DNA of 26,578 nucleotides from Temnopleurus reevesii. Taxonomy: Eukaryota > Echinodermata > Echinoidea > Temnopleuroida > Temnopleuridae. The DNA lies in the NCBI GenBank assembly GCA_036244855.1, contig BQKZ01001778.1, positions 83,559-110,136 on the forward strand, given 5' to 3'. A program made the position numbers and the translations under genes. A model generated the notes under the pieces. That model had not been told where the DNA came from. It made no database searches and saw only the letters and a list, made by a program, of their open reading frames with translations. Positions 12,701 through 18,933 of the stretch are shown piece by piece (the stretch's first letter is position 1; every line of letters begins with the position of its first letter).

Positions 12701-15700
12701 CGTCACTCTCCTCAACCACAAATGGTCTTCCCTTGGTCGGTACGTCTTCTGGCCGTCACTCATCCTCTATATCGTCTTCCTCATCATGCTGACGGGCTAC
12801 GTGACCGTTGTTGCACCCGGGTACTATGCCAAGGTATCCTTCTTGTTTTTGTCCTTCTTTCTTCATCATTTTAGTGGAATTATTTGTCCGATGTGATGTG
12901 CCAGGGCGCACGTCGCGTCGGCACAGCGTTTTTTGATAATTAGAAACGCTCCCTGGATGCACAAAGACGTTGATCATACGGTGGACTGGCGCTCAGCATA
13001 CGCTCCTTGAACATCAGTCCACCGTCTGATTAGAGTATATTATACACACGGGTAGCGTTTTTTTTATTTAAGAAAAAAAATGCTTCGCCGACGCACGCTA
13101 AAAACGTAAAAACGTGCGTCGGCCTTTAAGCAAAGGCCATTAGAATAATAATAGTAGTTACATAACTGACCAAATTTTCCTCTCTGTAAGATATTTCATG
13201 TCATCTTATAGCCACATCATAATCTAATGTTTGCCATTCACACTAAAATCAATAACATCGGACCAGAAGTTTCCGTTCATAAAGTTTAAAAACCTCGATC
13301 TAAGGTAGTAAAATGGGGCTTGTCCGGGAATAAAAAGTCTGACCGCATAGCTGGTTCTGTGCGCCTTTGTCGCCACGGTATACCGTATTGAAACCTTGCA
13401 TTCGTGTAATCTAGCAGAGAGGACTATAATGTCTATAAATCCAATTATGATTTATGATTCATTAATAATTTCAAATTCCTTCAACCACCATTTTACATTA
13501 AGGTATAGATGTTTTGTACTTTTCGATTTTCTTTTTATGGAGATGTTTGTAATTTACCATTGTCTGAACTTTGCGCACAAATTGATAAAACATGCGTAAT
13601 TAACTTAAAACTTATTATACTCGAAAGCTGGACCCTGAAATAGTCTGAAGAACATCCCTTCCTGCATGGCCGATATCGTTATCACGTTTCTGAAACAAAA
13701 TCTGTAATTTGGTATCAATTCTTCCATGTCGATTTTTTGATAGATTAATGTATACTGTCATCTTGCTAGATTATGACAATTGCACCAAATTTCGATTGAC
13801 TTTGCAGGCTTTTAAATTACGATAATATTTCTAATCAATCTTATATCTTGTAAGCGTCATGTCGTAGTGGTTCTGACTGTTGACTATCAATTAAGTCGGC
13901 AGTCCGAATCTCACCCGTGGCGTTAATTCCTTTCTACGAAAAATTTATCCACATTGTACTGCACTTAACCCAATTGAAAATGGTTAACTGGTAGGAATTA
14001 ATTCCTTGAAATGTTTGAGCGCCTTGTGGCTTGGCAGATAGAATCAGGGTAGATATAGCTCGGCAGATATAACTTCGTATCAGTTGCGCTTTATAAATGA
14101 ACCTATATAATAACAATAGCCCTATGTTCTTTTTTTATTTTCTATTTAAAAAGCCGTCCAACGATTCAGACGTCGAATGGTACGGTGATGGTGAAGAGCG
14201 ATGGATCGATGATATTCCTCAGGCTGCTCTGACTGTGTTTGCAATCAATGGACACTGGGTTATACTTGCTCTAGCTGTTCTTCATCTTGTGTGTGAGGTA
14301 TGCCGCTAAATTCACGCTAAACAACAGCTCTGTTATAGGAACGTTACTGCATTACGATGTTACATTACGTAATTGGGGATTCCACATTGAAAATGTCATG
14401 GTACACACAAAAAACCGCACTTCTATGTATACACCCTGGTCTATGTCTCGTAAAACTGTAAAGACTGGTGAGTCTTTCTAAGGTGTAATTCAGCCCCAGT
14501 GGTTATCACTGCGTGCAGGAAAGGGTCACCAGTCGGTCGTACTTTATGAAACACATCCGTGGTGGCCTTAACTGGAGTAGGATCTATGTGTTCATCGACC
14601 ACTATGTTATACTTTCCCTGTCTGCTCATCTGTAAATAGTATGTTAATAAAAATAAAATATAACTCTTACAGAAAGGGAGAGGATTGTGTCTTCATCATT
14701 ATGTGCAAAAAAGTCAATAAGCTATGCACGAGAATAGGGACTCAAGATTTAAGTCCTTCATTCATTTCAGTCCTCTATCGTTGTCAGTAGATGTGCCAAA
14801 TAAATTCATATTTCTTTTAAACATTTTTCTCCAGCTAATCCTTTTGATAATTCAAAGACTGTCGTACCTCCGAACCTACAAGCTGGTTGAATGCACCATG
14901 TATCTTCTCGCCATTATGTTTGTGATTCCGCTACCGGGACAGACTGAATACCATACAAACATCTCCTTTCGTCTAGTGAGTATAATTATGAACTTGGTAG
15001 CTCTGTCGATATGTTGTCGATAATACAAAACTGTCGTAATTTCGGAGATACATGCTTGTGGAATACACAACGTCCCAACCAGTCAAATTGCCATGGCCCC
15101 AAATAGGTATCACACACATATTGAACTGCACTGAGTGTTATACACGTAATGATGAACGTAATTGGTCTCTGTGCCCTATTTTAGAACATTTGGTGAACGT
15201 TTCTTACCCAGCACTGGTACGGGCAACATATTATTGTCCACACAAATATCAATCAAACTAAGTATATCTGGGAACTTCCTTTTGAAAAACATGTCCTTCT
15301 TGTGGTTCAATTTTTTATCTTTTTCATGCATCTAAATTCAACCAAAAATTATGTGGACGTTATGTTCCCTACTTCATATTCTTTAATAACGATTTTTGAA
15401 AGCGCTTTCCTGTTGTCTAGTACTATGACCCCGACAAAAGGCGAGTTTTCGATTGATCGCTGCTGGCCGAAAGAGGGCGCGACCCCCAAAATTCACAGAC
15501 ATTCTAAGCAGAGAGTATTAACAAACTATAGAGTAATACTCTCTGATTCTAAGGTTCTGTACAAATATCCAAAGAGTTTTGACAAAATAATATCGGGTCA
15601 CGCCATCTATCGGTTGCGCCCACCTTGGAGTATAGACCACTGGGTACAGAGAAATAATAATAATAATAAAAAAAAAATGTAATCAGAACAAAATGTTGGC

Positions 15701-16716
15701 TGTACATGTCAATGACGTTCAAATGAATAAATTCCAAACACAAACTCTGAATTATTTGTTGCCCAGTGCTAGGTTTAAAAAAGTCAAATCTTTTTTGGAA
15801 TATAAATTTGATTTGTGTAAATTCCCTCTAAGAATTTAACCATGATCAATATCACTCTATCCCATTTAGGGATGGCAGTGGCAGTGTGGTGCAGTGTCTG
15901 TCTGTCTAGCCTGGATCAACTTCATCATGTTTCTCAGACGGTTCTCTTTCCTTGGTCTCTATGTCCTCATGTTCGTTGGTAAGTAAGCACAAATGGGCGA
16001 TTCCATCTTGTGAAATTTCCTTAAATCTTGGATATTTTCTATTATAACGACTAACAAAAACGAAATAGAATTTCATATAATGTTTTTCTAAAAATATAAT
16101 CTTTAATTAAAAGTTCCGCTGGTTTTTAGGAATTTGTGTTTTTTATAACATTTCTGAAGTGTTTTCCCTCTGAAGTAAATTATTTTTTTTTTGTTCCTTA
16201 CGACATATCAAATTTTTCATCTGTTTTATCTGAATTAGACAAGTGCATATTTATATTCTGACGCCATGATTGCTTGTTTCATTTTAAAATGAGCTCCTCT
16301 TGATTGAATGTAGAAGTAATATGAATTAAATAACATTGTTTTAGATATGGCTTCAAAGATTTTTCACTCAAGCATATAAAGCCGTTGATTTTGTTATGTT
16401 AATTTTTGGGGAACTCAACTGGATCCTCGATCTGGTATTCATACTTTTTTTTATTTCCATTTTTTTTTATCTCTCTTTCTCTTTTTATTCATCTTTATCT
16501 GTCTATCTCTTTCCTTTAAAAAATCATTTTCATCACTATATCTATTTGGAGTCCCTCTTCTCTCTGTCCTTCTAACATAACTCCTCCCTCGATCCCCCCA
16601 TCTAAATTATGAACTGATCTACAGATATTCTTCGTAGCTTTCTGAAATTCATCTTGGTTCTGTTCTGCTTCCTCGTGGCTTTCGCTATTGCTTTCTGCAT
16701 GCTGCTCCTGAATCAG
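591..16716 (+). CDS. TRPA1-like: TRPA1-like ankyrin-repeat cation channel, partial gene (17 exons, both ends open)
   Basis: Seventeen exons joined with consistent phases give 3348 coding bases (1116 codons) without a stop. All introns are GT-AG. Residues 1-690 carry about 13 ankyrin repeats with TPLHLA-type cores. Residues 690-760 have the conserved linker with TPMKKLIERMP and a Trp-rich stretch. After a low-complexity insert come HPL...LL.HKW, S1, S2 with a following QRLSYL, S3, the hallmark WQWQ at the start of S4, and S5. This order and the WQWQ motif are characteristic of TRPA channels, plasma-membrane nonselective Ca2+-permeable channels activated by chemicals or temperature; ligand or temperature sensitivity cannot be read here. 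The N-terminus is upstream of the window. The pore helix, filter, S6 and C-terminus are absent. Exon 3 exists in two copies, of which only one can be used in frame. The exact paralogue within the TRPA family is uncertain. Confidence 0.92.
898..1040 (+). repeat. Pol III-type SINE with 7SL/Alu-like 5' words
   Basis: It contains gtggcgtgcgcctg (912-925) followed by aagctattcggga, close to the 5' domain of 7SL RNA and Alu. It then has a clean B box, gggttcgaagcc (975-986), and a 3' part including tcggatggagacgttaag. It is followed by a pyrimidine-rich tract. The boundaries are approximate and no target duplication was established. It could also be a tRNA-headed SINE with a coincidental 7SL-like A box. 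Confidence 0.5.
1490..1850 (+). repeat. tRNA-derived SINE, copy 1
   Basis: An A-box-like tgtagtggccagactctcg is followed by a B box, ggttcgaatatcgccc (1568-1583). The body shares long similarity with 13853-14100, including a segment around gctgcactcaaccca. The 3' end has agcgctttggg and aaaagcgccatatacg before an A run. These are the parts expected of a tRNA-headed SINE with a LINE-derived tail. It lies in intron 1 of the channel in sense orientation. Confidence 0.7.
1897..2106 (+). CDS. TRPA exon 2: two ankyrin repeats
   Basis: 70 codons, phase 0 to phase 0, donor gtgagt. The first repeat core is RTPLIVACEHNQ with KLIKHNADL. The second is DTPLHHAFRKGN, ending in a basic helix with ERAKAKGQLNE. 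The last 68 bases recur at 3525-3592 after the first N. Confidence 0.88.
2107..2745 (+). other. intron 2 of the channel (first copy)
   Basis: It is mostly occupied by the TTAA-flanked element. It ends with a weak pyrimidine tract before tgaag. Relative to the second copy (3593-4525) it lacks about 120 bases just after the transposon and lacks the CT-rich microsatellite. Confidence 0.6.
2137..2607. mobile_element. non-autonomous TIR element, haplotype copy 1
   Basis: It starts right after TTAA (2133-2136) with AGGGATAGTTCA and ends near tgaactatcctttcc (2595-2610), where the terminus is damaged. A better preserved copy is at 3623-4074. It has no coding capacity and contains a T-run at 2442-2461. 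It is a MITE-like insertion in intron 2. Confidence 0.55.
2746..2839 (+). CDS. TRPA exon 3, first copy (ankyrin repeat)
   Basis: 94 bases entered in phase 0 and left in phase 1, with donor gtcagt. It encodes NWNWVAPIHEAAKVGHTDL and the KKCLDE end of an ankyrin repeat. The second copy at 4526-4619 differs at three bases, of which one changes a residue (Ser here, Thr there). Because 94 is not a multiple of three, both copies cannot be spliced into one message in frame. Confidence 0.75.
3184..3391. mobile_element. foldback MITE, family copy A
   Basis: Its inverted arms contain aattaaaaacgctcccttga near the left and gtcaagggagcgtttttaat near the right, flanked by gcctgc(c/g)tcgg blocks. The interior carries a second inverted pair, cggtggactgacg and cgtcagttcaccg. 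The same architecture appears at 12900-13133. There is no coding sequence. The matching intron in the other copy (about 4930-4990) lacks it. Confidence 0.7.
3461..3521. repeat. near-perfect palindrome at contig edge
   Basis: 23-base arms at 3461-3483 (ttcacacaggcgcgacaaaa...) and 3499-3521 pair with one mismatch around a 15-base loop that itself contains cgaca/tgtcg. It ends two bases before the N-containing junction. Likely a foldback transposon end or miniature element. Confidence 0.75.
3524..3524. other. single-N assembly join
   Basis: The ambiguous base separates sequence ending in the exon 3-4 intron from sequence that restarts inside exon 2. The downstream segment 3525 to about 5030 aligns with 2039-3523. 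This marks two contigs that overlap rather than a real genomic gap. Confidence 0.75.
3525..3592 (+). pseudogene. truncated repeat of TRPA exon 2
   Basis: It matches bases 2039-2106 of exon 2 with two synonymous changes and retains the gtgagt donor. It has no acceptor and no first half because it begins at the N. It is probably the other haplotype of exon 2 rather than a real extra exon. Confidence 0.75.
3623..4074. mobile_element. TTAA-flanked non-autonomous TIR element, copy 2
   Basis: TTAA (3619-3622) is followed by AGGGATtgtt at the left. The right end has gaactatccct (4064-4074) followed by TTAA (4075-4078). At 452 bases with no frame, this is a MITE. TTAA sites fit piggyBac, but a 3-bp target (TTA/TAA) as in PIF/Harbinger cannot be excluded. 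Confidence 0.6.
4526..4619 (+). CDS. TRPA exon 3, second copy (ankyrin repeat)
   Basis: 94 bases, phase 0 to phase 1, acceptor ttcag behind a CT-rich tract and canonical donor gtgagt. It encodes EPNWNWVAPIHEAAKVGHTD and the rest of the repeat. It sits on the same contig as exon 4 and has the stronger splice sites of the two copies, so it is the one used in the composite model. Confidence 0.8.
4620..5190 (+). other. intron 3 of the channel (second copy)
   Basis: Its first 400 bases align imperfectly with 2840-3460 but lack the MITE. The rest is unremarkable and ends in a good acceptor, ctattacag. No RNA gene or conserved frame is seen. Confidence 0.6.
5191..5479 (+). CDS. TRPA exon 4: His/Asp-rich linker and two ankyrin repeats
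   Basis: 289 bases, phase 1 to phase 2, donor gtaggt. A charged linker rich in His and Asp (HDVDHGFNADHDHRVNDNRD) precedes two textbook repeats, DSLLHIASSNGHVDLVETLV and RRTPLHLACIGNHRAVVQYL. The GC-richer coding bias compared with the flanking introns supports the exon. Confidence 0.9.
5480..6090 (+). other. intron 4 of the channel
   Basis: AT-rich. At about 5581-5650 there is a fragment with repeated aataat units and ggcgttttacaac, resembling the tail of the tRNA-SINE family. Nothing else is supported. Confidence 0.55.
6091..6775 (+). CDS. TRPA exon 5: ankyrin repeat with long acidic insert
   Basis: 685 bases, phase 2 to phase 0, ending at aaag before gtagac. The first 42 residues complete an ankyrin repeat (HLTPLQVAANAESFDVIIAI). 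About 166 residues follow that are dominated by Asp, Glu, Asn and Gly with few hydrophobics. The final 21 residues (DFLDWVVIKNKANVLK) resume a repeat helix. The frame runs on into the intron to a stop at 6896-6898, allowing a read-through form. The single-exon insert is unusual for this family, whose repeats are normally contiguous. Confidence 0.88.
6776..7397 (+). other. intron 5 of the channel
   Basis: AT-rich, with AATAAA at 7129-7134 and 7141-7146 and another near 7308, and T-runs around 7172-7195. The acceptor is atgacag. No exon candidate. Confidence 0.6.
7398..7492 (+). CDS. TRPA exon 6: ankyrin repeat piece
   Basis: 95 bases, phase 0 to phase 2, donor gtaaga. It encodes LLLRYRYKMLNDVTYDD and KKYMSHAAKNGHIE, finishing one repeat and starting the next. 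The NGHIE motif continues with exon 7 (TVGVLI). Confidence 0.82.
7493..8153 (+). other. intron 6 of the channel
   Basis: It holds a G-run (about 7613-7625) and a short hairpin at 7928-7951 (catgataaaa, 4-base loop, ttttatcatg). Otherwise AT-rich with no feature recognised. Confidence 0.55.
8154..8369 (+). CDS. TRPA exon 7: ankyrin repeats
   Basis: 216 bases, phase 2 to phase 2, acceptor ctctcag, donor gtatga. It encodes GVLIRWKPEVVDSYDDDGMT followed by PLHHAADHGHDGVVHELAKA, then a roughly 30-residue non-repeat loop (NATTIDPVPVGYPREIIAHD). Confidence 0.87.
8370..9073 (+). other. intron 7 of the channel
   Basis: Almost entirely made of the two-copy tandem segment described at 8410-8992. It ends in an acceptor, attaccag. 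No exon is supported between. Confidence 0.6.
8410..8992 (+). repeat. tandemly duplicated intron segment
   Basis: About 8462-8636 and 8822-8992 align well. Both contain cacttttatttgat/cat, atcatggaaact, a tagatgttga block, a gatg(g/t)cattactagag block and tagtccccta. The spacing is about 355 bases. It lies in intron 7. The units are degenerate, so the duplication is not recent. Confidence 0.65.
9074..9194 (+). CDS. TRPA exon 8: ankyrin repeat
   Basis: 121 bases, phase 2 to phase 0, donor gtaaga. It encodes RTALHFAAANGWSKPVRTLV followed by QAGADIDFSDKHE, a well-formed repeat ending one residue before the next TPLHLA core. Confidence 0.9.
9195..9684 (+). other. intron 8 of the channel
   Basis: AT-rich, with no repeat, hairpin or exon recognised. 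It ends with a T-rich acceptor (ttttgtttag). Confidence 0.55.
9685..9821 (+). CDS. TRPA exon 9: last ankyrin repeats
   Basis: 137 bases, phase 0 to phase 2, donor gtatgc. It encodes VTPLHLACIGGHLDAVKQLV and then a final partial repeat, HRGRNCLEYTADGGNE. The GRNCLE motif at the end of the ankyrin array is typical of TRPA. From base 9754 onward the sequence recurs after the second N. Confidence 0.92.
9822..10284 (+). other. intron 9 of the channel
   Basis: Around 9920-9970, cacccctgaaatgatcatgc and the following bases resemble the left arm of the TIR element at 23028-23504, so it may carry a decayed relative. The rest is AT-rich. It is fully duplicated at 24623-25085. Confidence 0.5.
10285..10406 (+). 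CDS. TRPA exon 10: conserved linker after ankyrins
   Basis: 122 bases, phase 2 to phase 1. It encodes NVAYFLLSHRDWRKLMSS and, after an acidic turn, STPMKKLIERMP. The Trp and the TPM..LI..MP signature mark the helical linker between the ankyrin repeats and the membrane domain of TRPA. Identical copy at 25086-25207. Confidence 0.93.
10407..11005 (+). other. intron 10 with SINE-tail fragment
   Basis: An AAT microsatellite at 10678-10699 is followed by tataaagcgcataat and ctatgcgctgaaaat (to about 10775). This is the reverse-oriented tail of the tRNA-SINE family. The rest is plain AT-rich sequence. It is duplicated at 25208-25806. Confidence 0.6.
11006..11134 (+). CDS. TRPA exon 11: linker helices
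   Basis: 129 bases, phase 1 to phase 1, acceptor ctaatag, donor gtaagt. It encodes DVAEYVMDKCIDVNQF and then FWIEFYYEFLEDSFSLWE. The D.A..V.DKCI motif follows MP in TRPA proteins. A copy with one synonymous change is at 25807-25935. Confidence 0.92.
11135..11612 (+). other. intron 11 of the channel
   Basis: It includes a small inverted repeat, ccaatgataagtat / atacttattgg (about 11390-11417). Nine of the eleven substitutions that separate this region from its copy at 25936-26413 fall between 11279 and 11487. Confidence 0.6.
11613..12046 (+). CDS. TRPA exon 12: acidic insert and pre-S1 segment
   Basis: 434 bases, phase 1 to phase 0, acceptor ctgcag, donor gtgagt. About 118 residues are rich in Asn, Asp, Glu, Thr and Pro (for example NNDGTKDETPLTDTQTTSDD). 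They precede a conserved end with YLKPKMRPY and KNHPLITM. The end matches the HPL motif just before S1 of TRPA. The acidic part is expected to be cytosolic and disordered. Confidence 0.88.
12047..12659 (+). other. intron 12 of the channel
   Basis: It contains the 178-base PIF/Harbinger-like MITE at 12108-12285. The remainder is AT-rich. The acceptor is cctcgcag. Confidence 0.6.
12108..12285. mobile_element. PIF/Harbinger-type foldback MITE
   Basis: It starts gggccgattg and ends caatcggccc. The inverted arms extend for about 70 bases, including tggtcttagctatcctcttc on one side and its complement on the other. CAG lies directly on both sides (12105-12107 and 12286-12288), fitting the 3-bp CWG/TWA target duplications of PIF/Harbinger. 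There is no coding sequence. Confidence 0.8.
12660..12833 (+). CDS. TRPA exon 13: S1
   Basis: 58 codons, phase 0 to phase 0, donor gtatcc. It encodes DLLTHPLVVTLLNHKWSSLG followed by a hydrophobic helix (YVFWPSLILYIVFLIMLTGY), the first membrane segment. LL.HPL...LL..KW is the standard TRPA entry to S1. Confidence 0.94.
12900..13133. mobile_element. foldback MITE, family copy B
   Basis: Same layout as 3184-3391. The left arm has gcgtcggcacagcgtttttt and aaacgctccctgg. The inner inverted pair is cggtggactggcg and cagtccaccgt. The right arm has cgccgacgcacgctaaaaac, followed by a repeated gcgtcgg block. It is diverged from copy A, so the family is old or heterogeneous. Confidence 0.68.
13853..14100 (+). 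repeat. tRNA-derived SINE, copy 2
   Basis: An A-box-like gtcgtagtggttctgac and a degraded B box (gcagtccgaatctcaccc) are followed by a body aligned with copy 1. Matching words include ggcgttaattcc and tgcacttaaccca. The end is gcgctttataaatg. It stops about 55 bases before exon 14. Confidence 0.7.
14154..14297 (+). CDS. TRPA exon 14: S1-S2 loop and S2
   Basis: 48 codons, phase 0 to phase 0, donor gtatgc. A polar extracellular loop (SDVEWYGDGEERWIDD) leads into the hydrophobic HWVILALAVLHLVCE, the start of S2, which continues in exon 15. Confidence 0.9.
14298..14834 (+). other. intron 14 of the channel
   Basis: No repeat or exon recognised. It ends in a pyrimidine-rich acceptor, ttttctccag. 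Confidence 0.55.
14835..14975 (+). CDS. TRPA exon 15: end of S2 and S3
   Basis: 47 codons, phase 0 to phase 0, donor gtgagt. It encodes LILLIIQRLSYLRTYKLVE then CTMYLLAIMFVIPLPG (S3) and a short polar loop. QR.SYL after S2 and the following E..MY are usual in TRPA. Confidence 0.92.
14976..15869 (+). other. intron 15 of the channel
   Basis: It includes the 37-base hAT-like miniature insertion (15509-15545 with 8-base direct repeats) and an AAT/A-rich tract (15655-15675). An open frame at 15302-15682 has no recognisable domain and is treated as chance. Confidence 0.6.
15501..15553. mobile_element. miniature hAT-like remnant with 8-bp target duplication
   Basis: attctaag at 15501-15508 and again at 15546-15553 bracket a 37-base palindrome. 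Its arms are cagagagtatt and aatactctctg (11 bases each). CAGAG-type termini and 8-bp duplications are the hAT signature. Its tiny size leaves almost only the two ends. Confidence 0.6.
15870..15978 (+). CDS. TRPA exon 16: S4 with WQWQ motif
   Basis: 109 bases, phase 0 to phase 1, acceptor catttag, donor gtaagt. It encodes GWQWQCGAVSVCLAWINFIM and FLRRFSFLGLYVLMFV. WQWQ.GA and the LRRF...G.YV.MF S4-S5 linker are the clearest TRPA hallmarks in the window. Confidence 0.96.
15979..16624 (+). other. intron 16 of the channel
   Basis: AT-rich with long T tracts and a CT-rich 3' half leading to the acceptor ctacag. No further feature. Confidence 0.6.
16625..16716 (+). CDS. TRPA exon 17: S5, last recognisable exon
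   Basis: 92 bases, phase 1 to phase 0, donor gtaata. It encodes DILRSFLKFILVLF and CFLVAFAIAFCMLLLNQ, the fifth membrane helix. The donor means that more exons should follow with the pore loop, filter and S6, but none is seen before 24553. Confidence 0.93.
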
Positions 16717-18334
16717 GTAATAATGACGGCAAATACTTTCATCTTTTAAATCATGCAAATTCAAATTCAATACGCATCAGTCTTATTGCTTTAAACACTC
16801 ATCAAAAAGTTTCAAAAGATTTAAAATGTGGGCATACAATCATAAAATGAGACATAAAATACATATAAAATTTACAGAAACATGTTTAAATCATTTGAAC
16901 TATTGATCATTGCCAAACAAAAACTTAGGATGAACAGGGAAAGAAATGAGAAACATGAATAGGGTTAAAAAAAAATGATTGCATGTAGACTCAATCTGAA
17001 AGAACTGATTAATATATACACAAAACAAATTTAAACAAAAAAACGAGATTGAAAGAAAAGCGACTGCAGTTCAACATGGTGGTGCAAAAGATATTGCAAC
17101 TTTTTTTAAAGGTATAGATTAGTAATAGTCAGGATGCAAAAAAAGTCGAAATCACTGATGAATTCACAAATTGCTTTGCATGCATAAATACAAATGCTTG
17201 CGGCTTTAGGAAAAGATATTTACGCATTTTCTGACTTAGTTTAGTTTCAAAATGTCAACCAACCATTATTCTAACGAAGCGATAGAGTAATATCTCGCCA
17301 GCAGCACGGGTGAATGAAATATGTAAGAGTTATCGTGCTACTTTGGTCCCTACTTCCATGTAATATTCACAGTATCCGCTCAGTAACTTTAAAAGTACGA
17401 ACATTTTCTTTTCGAAAGTAGTATAATTATCTTCGAGTCGCCAGCTTATTGCAGACAATAGCTATAAAAACTAAAATTGTATAGTCTCTGAAATGAGTGT
17501 TTCTTTACGGGCTCCAGTAGACATCGTCATAGTAACGCCACTGTTTCCTTGAGTAAAAGTAAAAATCAAATGCTAATTTTATATTACAGTCCTTGTCCTT
17601 GTTTTATCATGCAACGATCTCGTCTTCCGAAGATCATCAATTATTTCGTATTTTTGTTCGAGTAAAGAATCATTAGCTTTGTGTCCTATTATTCATTGAT
17701 TAACAAAAACAACATTGCACAATCACGGATGTGTCTCGCACACTTTTCGAAAGAAACAACAATGTTGTTTAAAAATGAGTTGTGTGGAAAATGTTATCAA
17801 ATAAGGTTCAAACGTATTGTAATACTAAAATCTGAAAGGGATTATGCAGATATTGCTAAGATGGTAAGAAGACAACCACTATATGACATCTGATGTGTAT
17901 TTAGGTTGATACTTATCCCATTGTCTTACCCTAAAAGAGCTACTAATAAGTGGTAACAAATCGTATTAGACCGTTTTGTGGTCCCTGATTTTCACAAATC
18001 AAAGATTATTTCAATGTCCAATGGAGCAAACAATGTTTACTATTACGACTATGTTTGAATATATTTATACATCTTTAAGAATTACCGAAACTTAGTAAAC
18101 AATATATAACCACGATAACGTCTTGTATTAGGCAATTGCGGCAGCAAGTTTGCAATATATGACTAAAATAAGTTCTCGCCAGTTCTTTCACAGTCTAGAA
18201 AATATTTAAAATCTTCAAAAGTTCACCGGGTGTTTTTCTTTTACAGGAATGTAACGCATTGTAGAGCAGCGTCGCTCACGGAGCCAAAGTATAGCTTCAT
18301 AAAAGAAAAAAGATTTTGTTTCCCTTGTGTTCAT
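16717..18334. other. no gene seen: channel intron or intergenic space
   Basis: AT-rich sequence searched by eye in all forward frames for a pore-helix or S6 exon, without success. A short splice-bounded frame near 17591-17655 (attacag ... gtaaag) gives no TRPA-like residues. Open frames such as 17681-17893 have no recognisable content. It includes the unannotated 3' flank of the minus-strand gene. Confidence 0.5.
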
Positions 18335-18933
18335 TTAGCGGCCATGCCTATACACTCGCTTCCGTGCGTATAGTCGACGTCGCTTATGATACCGTTTTCC
18401 TCCTCCATATCCTCCTCCGTATCCTCCTCCATATCCTCCTCCTTCATCTTCGTCGGCATCTCCATCATCATAATCATCACCTTCCCCTTCTTTACCTTCA
18501 TCTTCTTCTCCTTCTTCCATCTGACCGTCATCATTATCGTCATTTGACGTTTCGTCTGGCTGTACCGTCGTCTTCAGGTCCGCATTGATGATACGAGTAC
18601 TGCAGGTCGATTTCTCATGCGGACTCGCGGTCGAGTCGGCAGCTAAATTAATTGTGGAGGTAGACTCCAAATCGTTGGTGTAAAGCAGAGTGACAGTTGA
18701 GATGGTGTTGTCCAGATCTTTGGTGAGGCTCTCTGGATCAATATTTGGATCCGTGGTGGTGGTATAATATGATTGAGTAAAGACATTGACATTGGGAGAG
18801 GTGTATCCAGCATCACTGGTCGTCCCGATGGTATCCCCGCATTGCTTTCCTGCTTTACCGTTCGGGCAGTGGCATCGGTATCCAGTCCGTGTTTCCTCGC
18901 ACCAACCGTTTAAGCAAGGGCTGCTCAGGCAAT
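18335..18933 (-). CDS. secreted protein, last coding exon: EGF-like domain, acidic run, Gly-Tyr repeats, basic tail
   Basis: 599 bases from an acceptor (tttacag on the minus strand) to TAA at 18337-18335. It encodes CLSSPCLNGWC...CHCPNGKAGKQC, the six-cysteine EGF pattern, then Thr/Ser-rich sequence with one isolated Cys pair region (STCSTR). The 37-residue Asp/Glu-rich stretch, GGGYGGGYGGGYGGG and the basic end follow. The low-complexity part is GA-rich at the DNA level, so length polymorphism is likely. Confidence 0.82.

Larger units (their letters stand above)
12834..14153 (+). other. intron 13 with MITE and SINE
   Basis: It holds MITE family copy B (12900-13133) and SINE copy 2 (13853-14100). 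Between them lies featureless AT-rich sequence. The acceptor, tctatttaaaaag, has a weak tract. Confidence 0.65.

Noticed and set aside
15302..15682. 126-codon frame in intron 15
   Set aside because: AT-rich composition, contains the hAT-like palindrome, no domain seen.
17591..17655. Possible pore exon between attacag and gtaaag
   Set aside because: The translation shows no pore-helix or filter residues expected after S5, so the splice sites are probably coincidental.
18316..18588. Plus-strand frame rich in Leu and His
   Set aside because: It is the complement of the acidic and Gly-Tyr coding region of the secreted protein.
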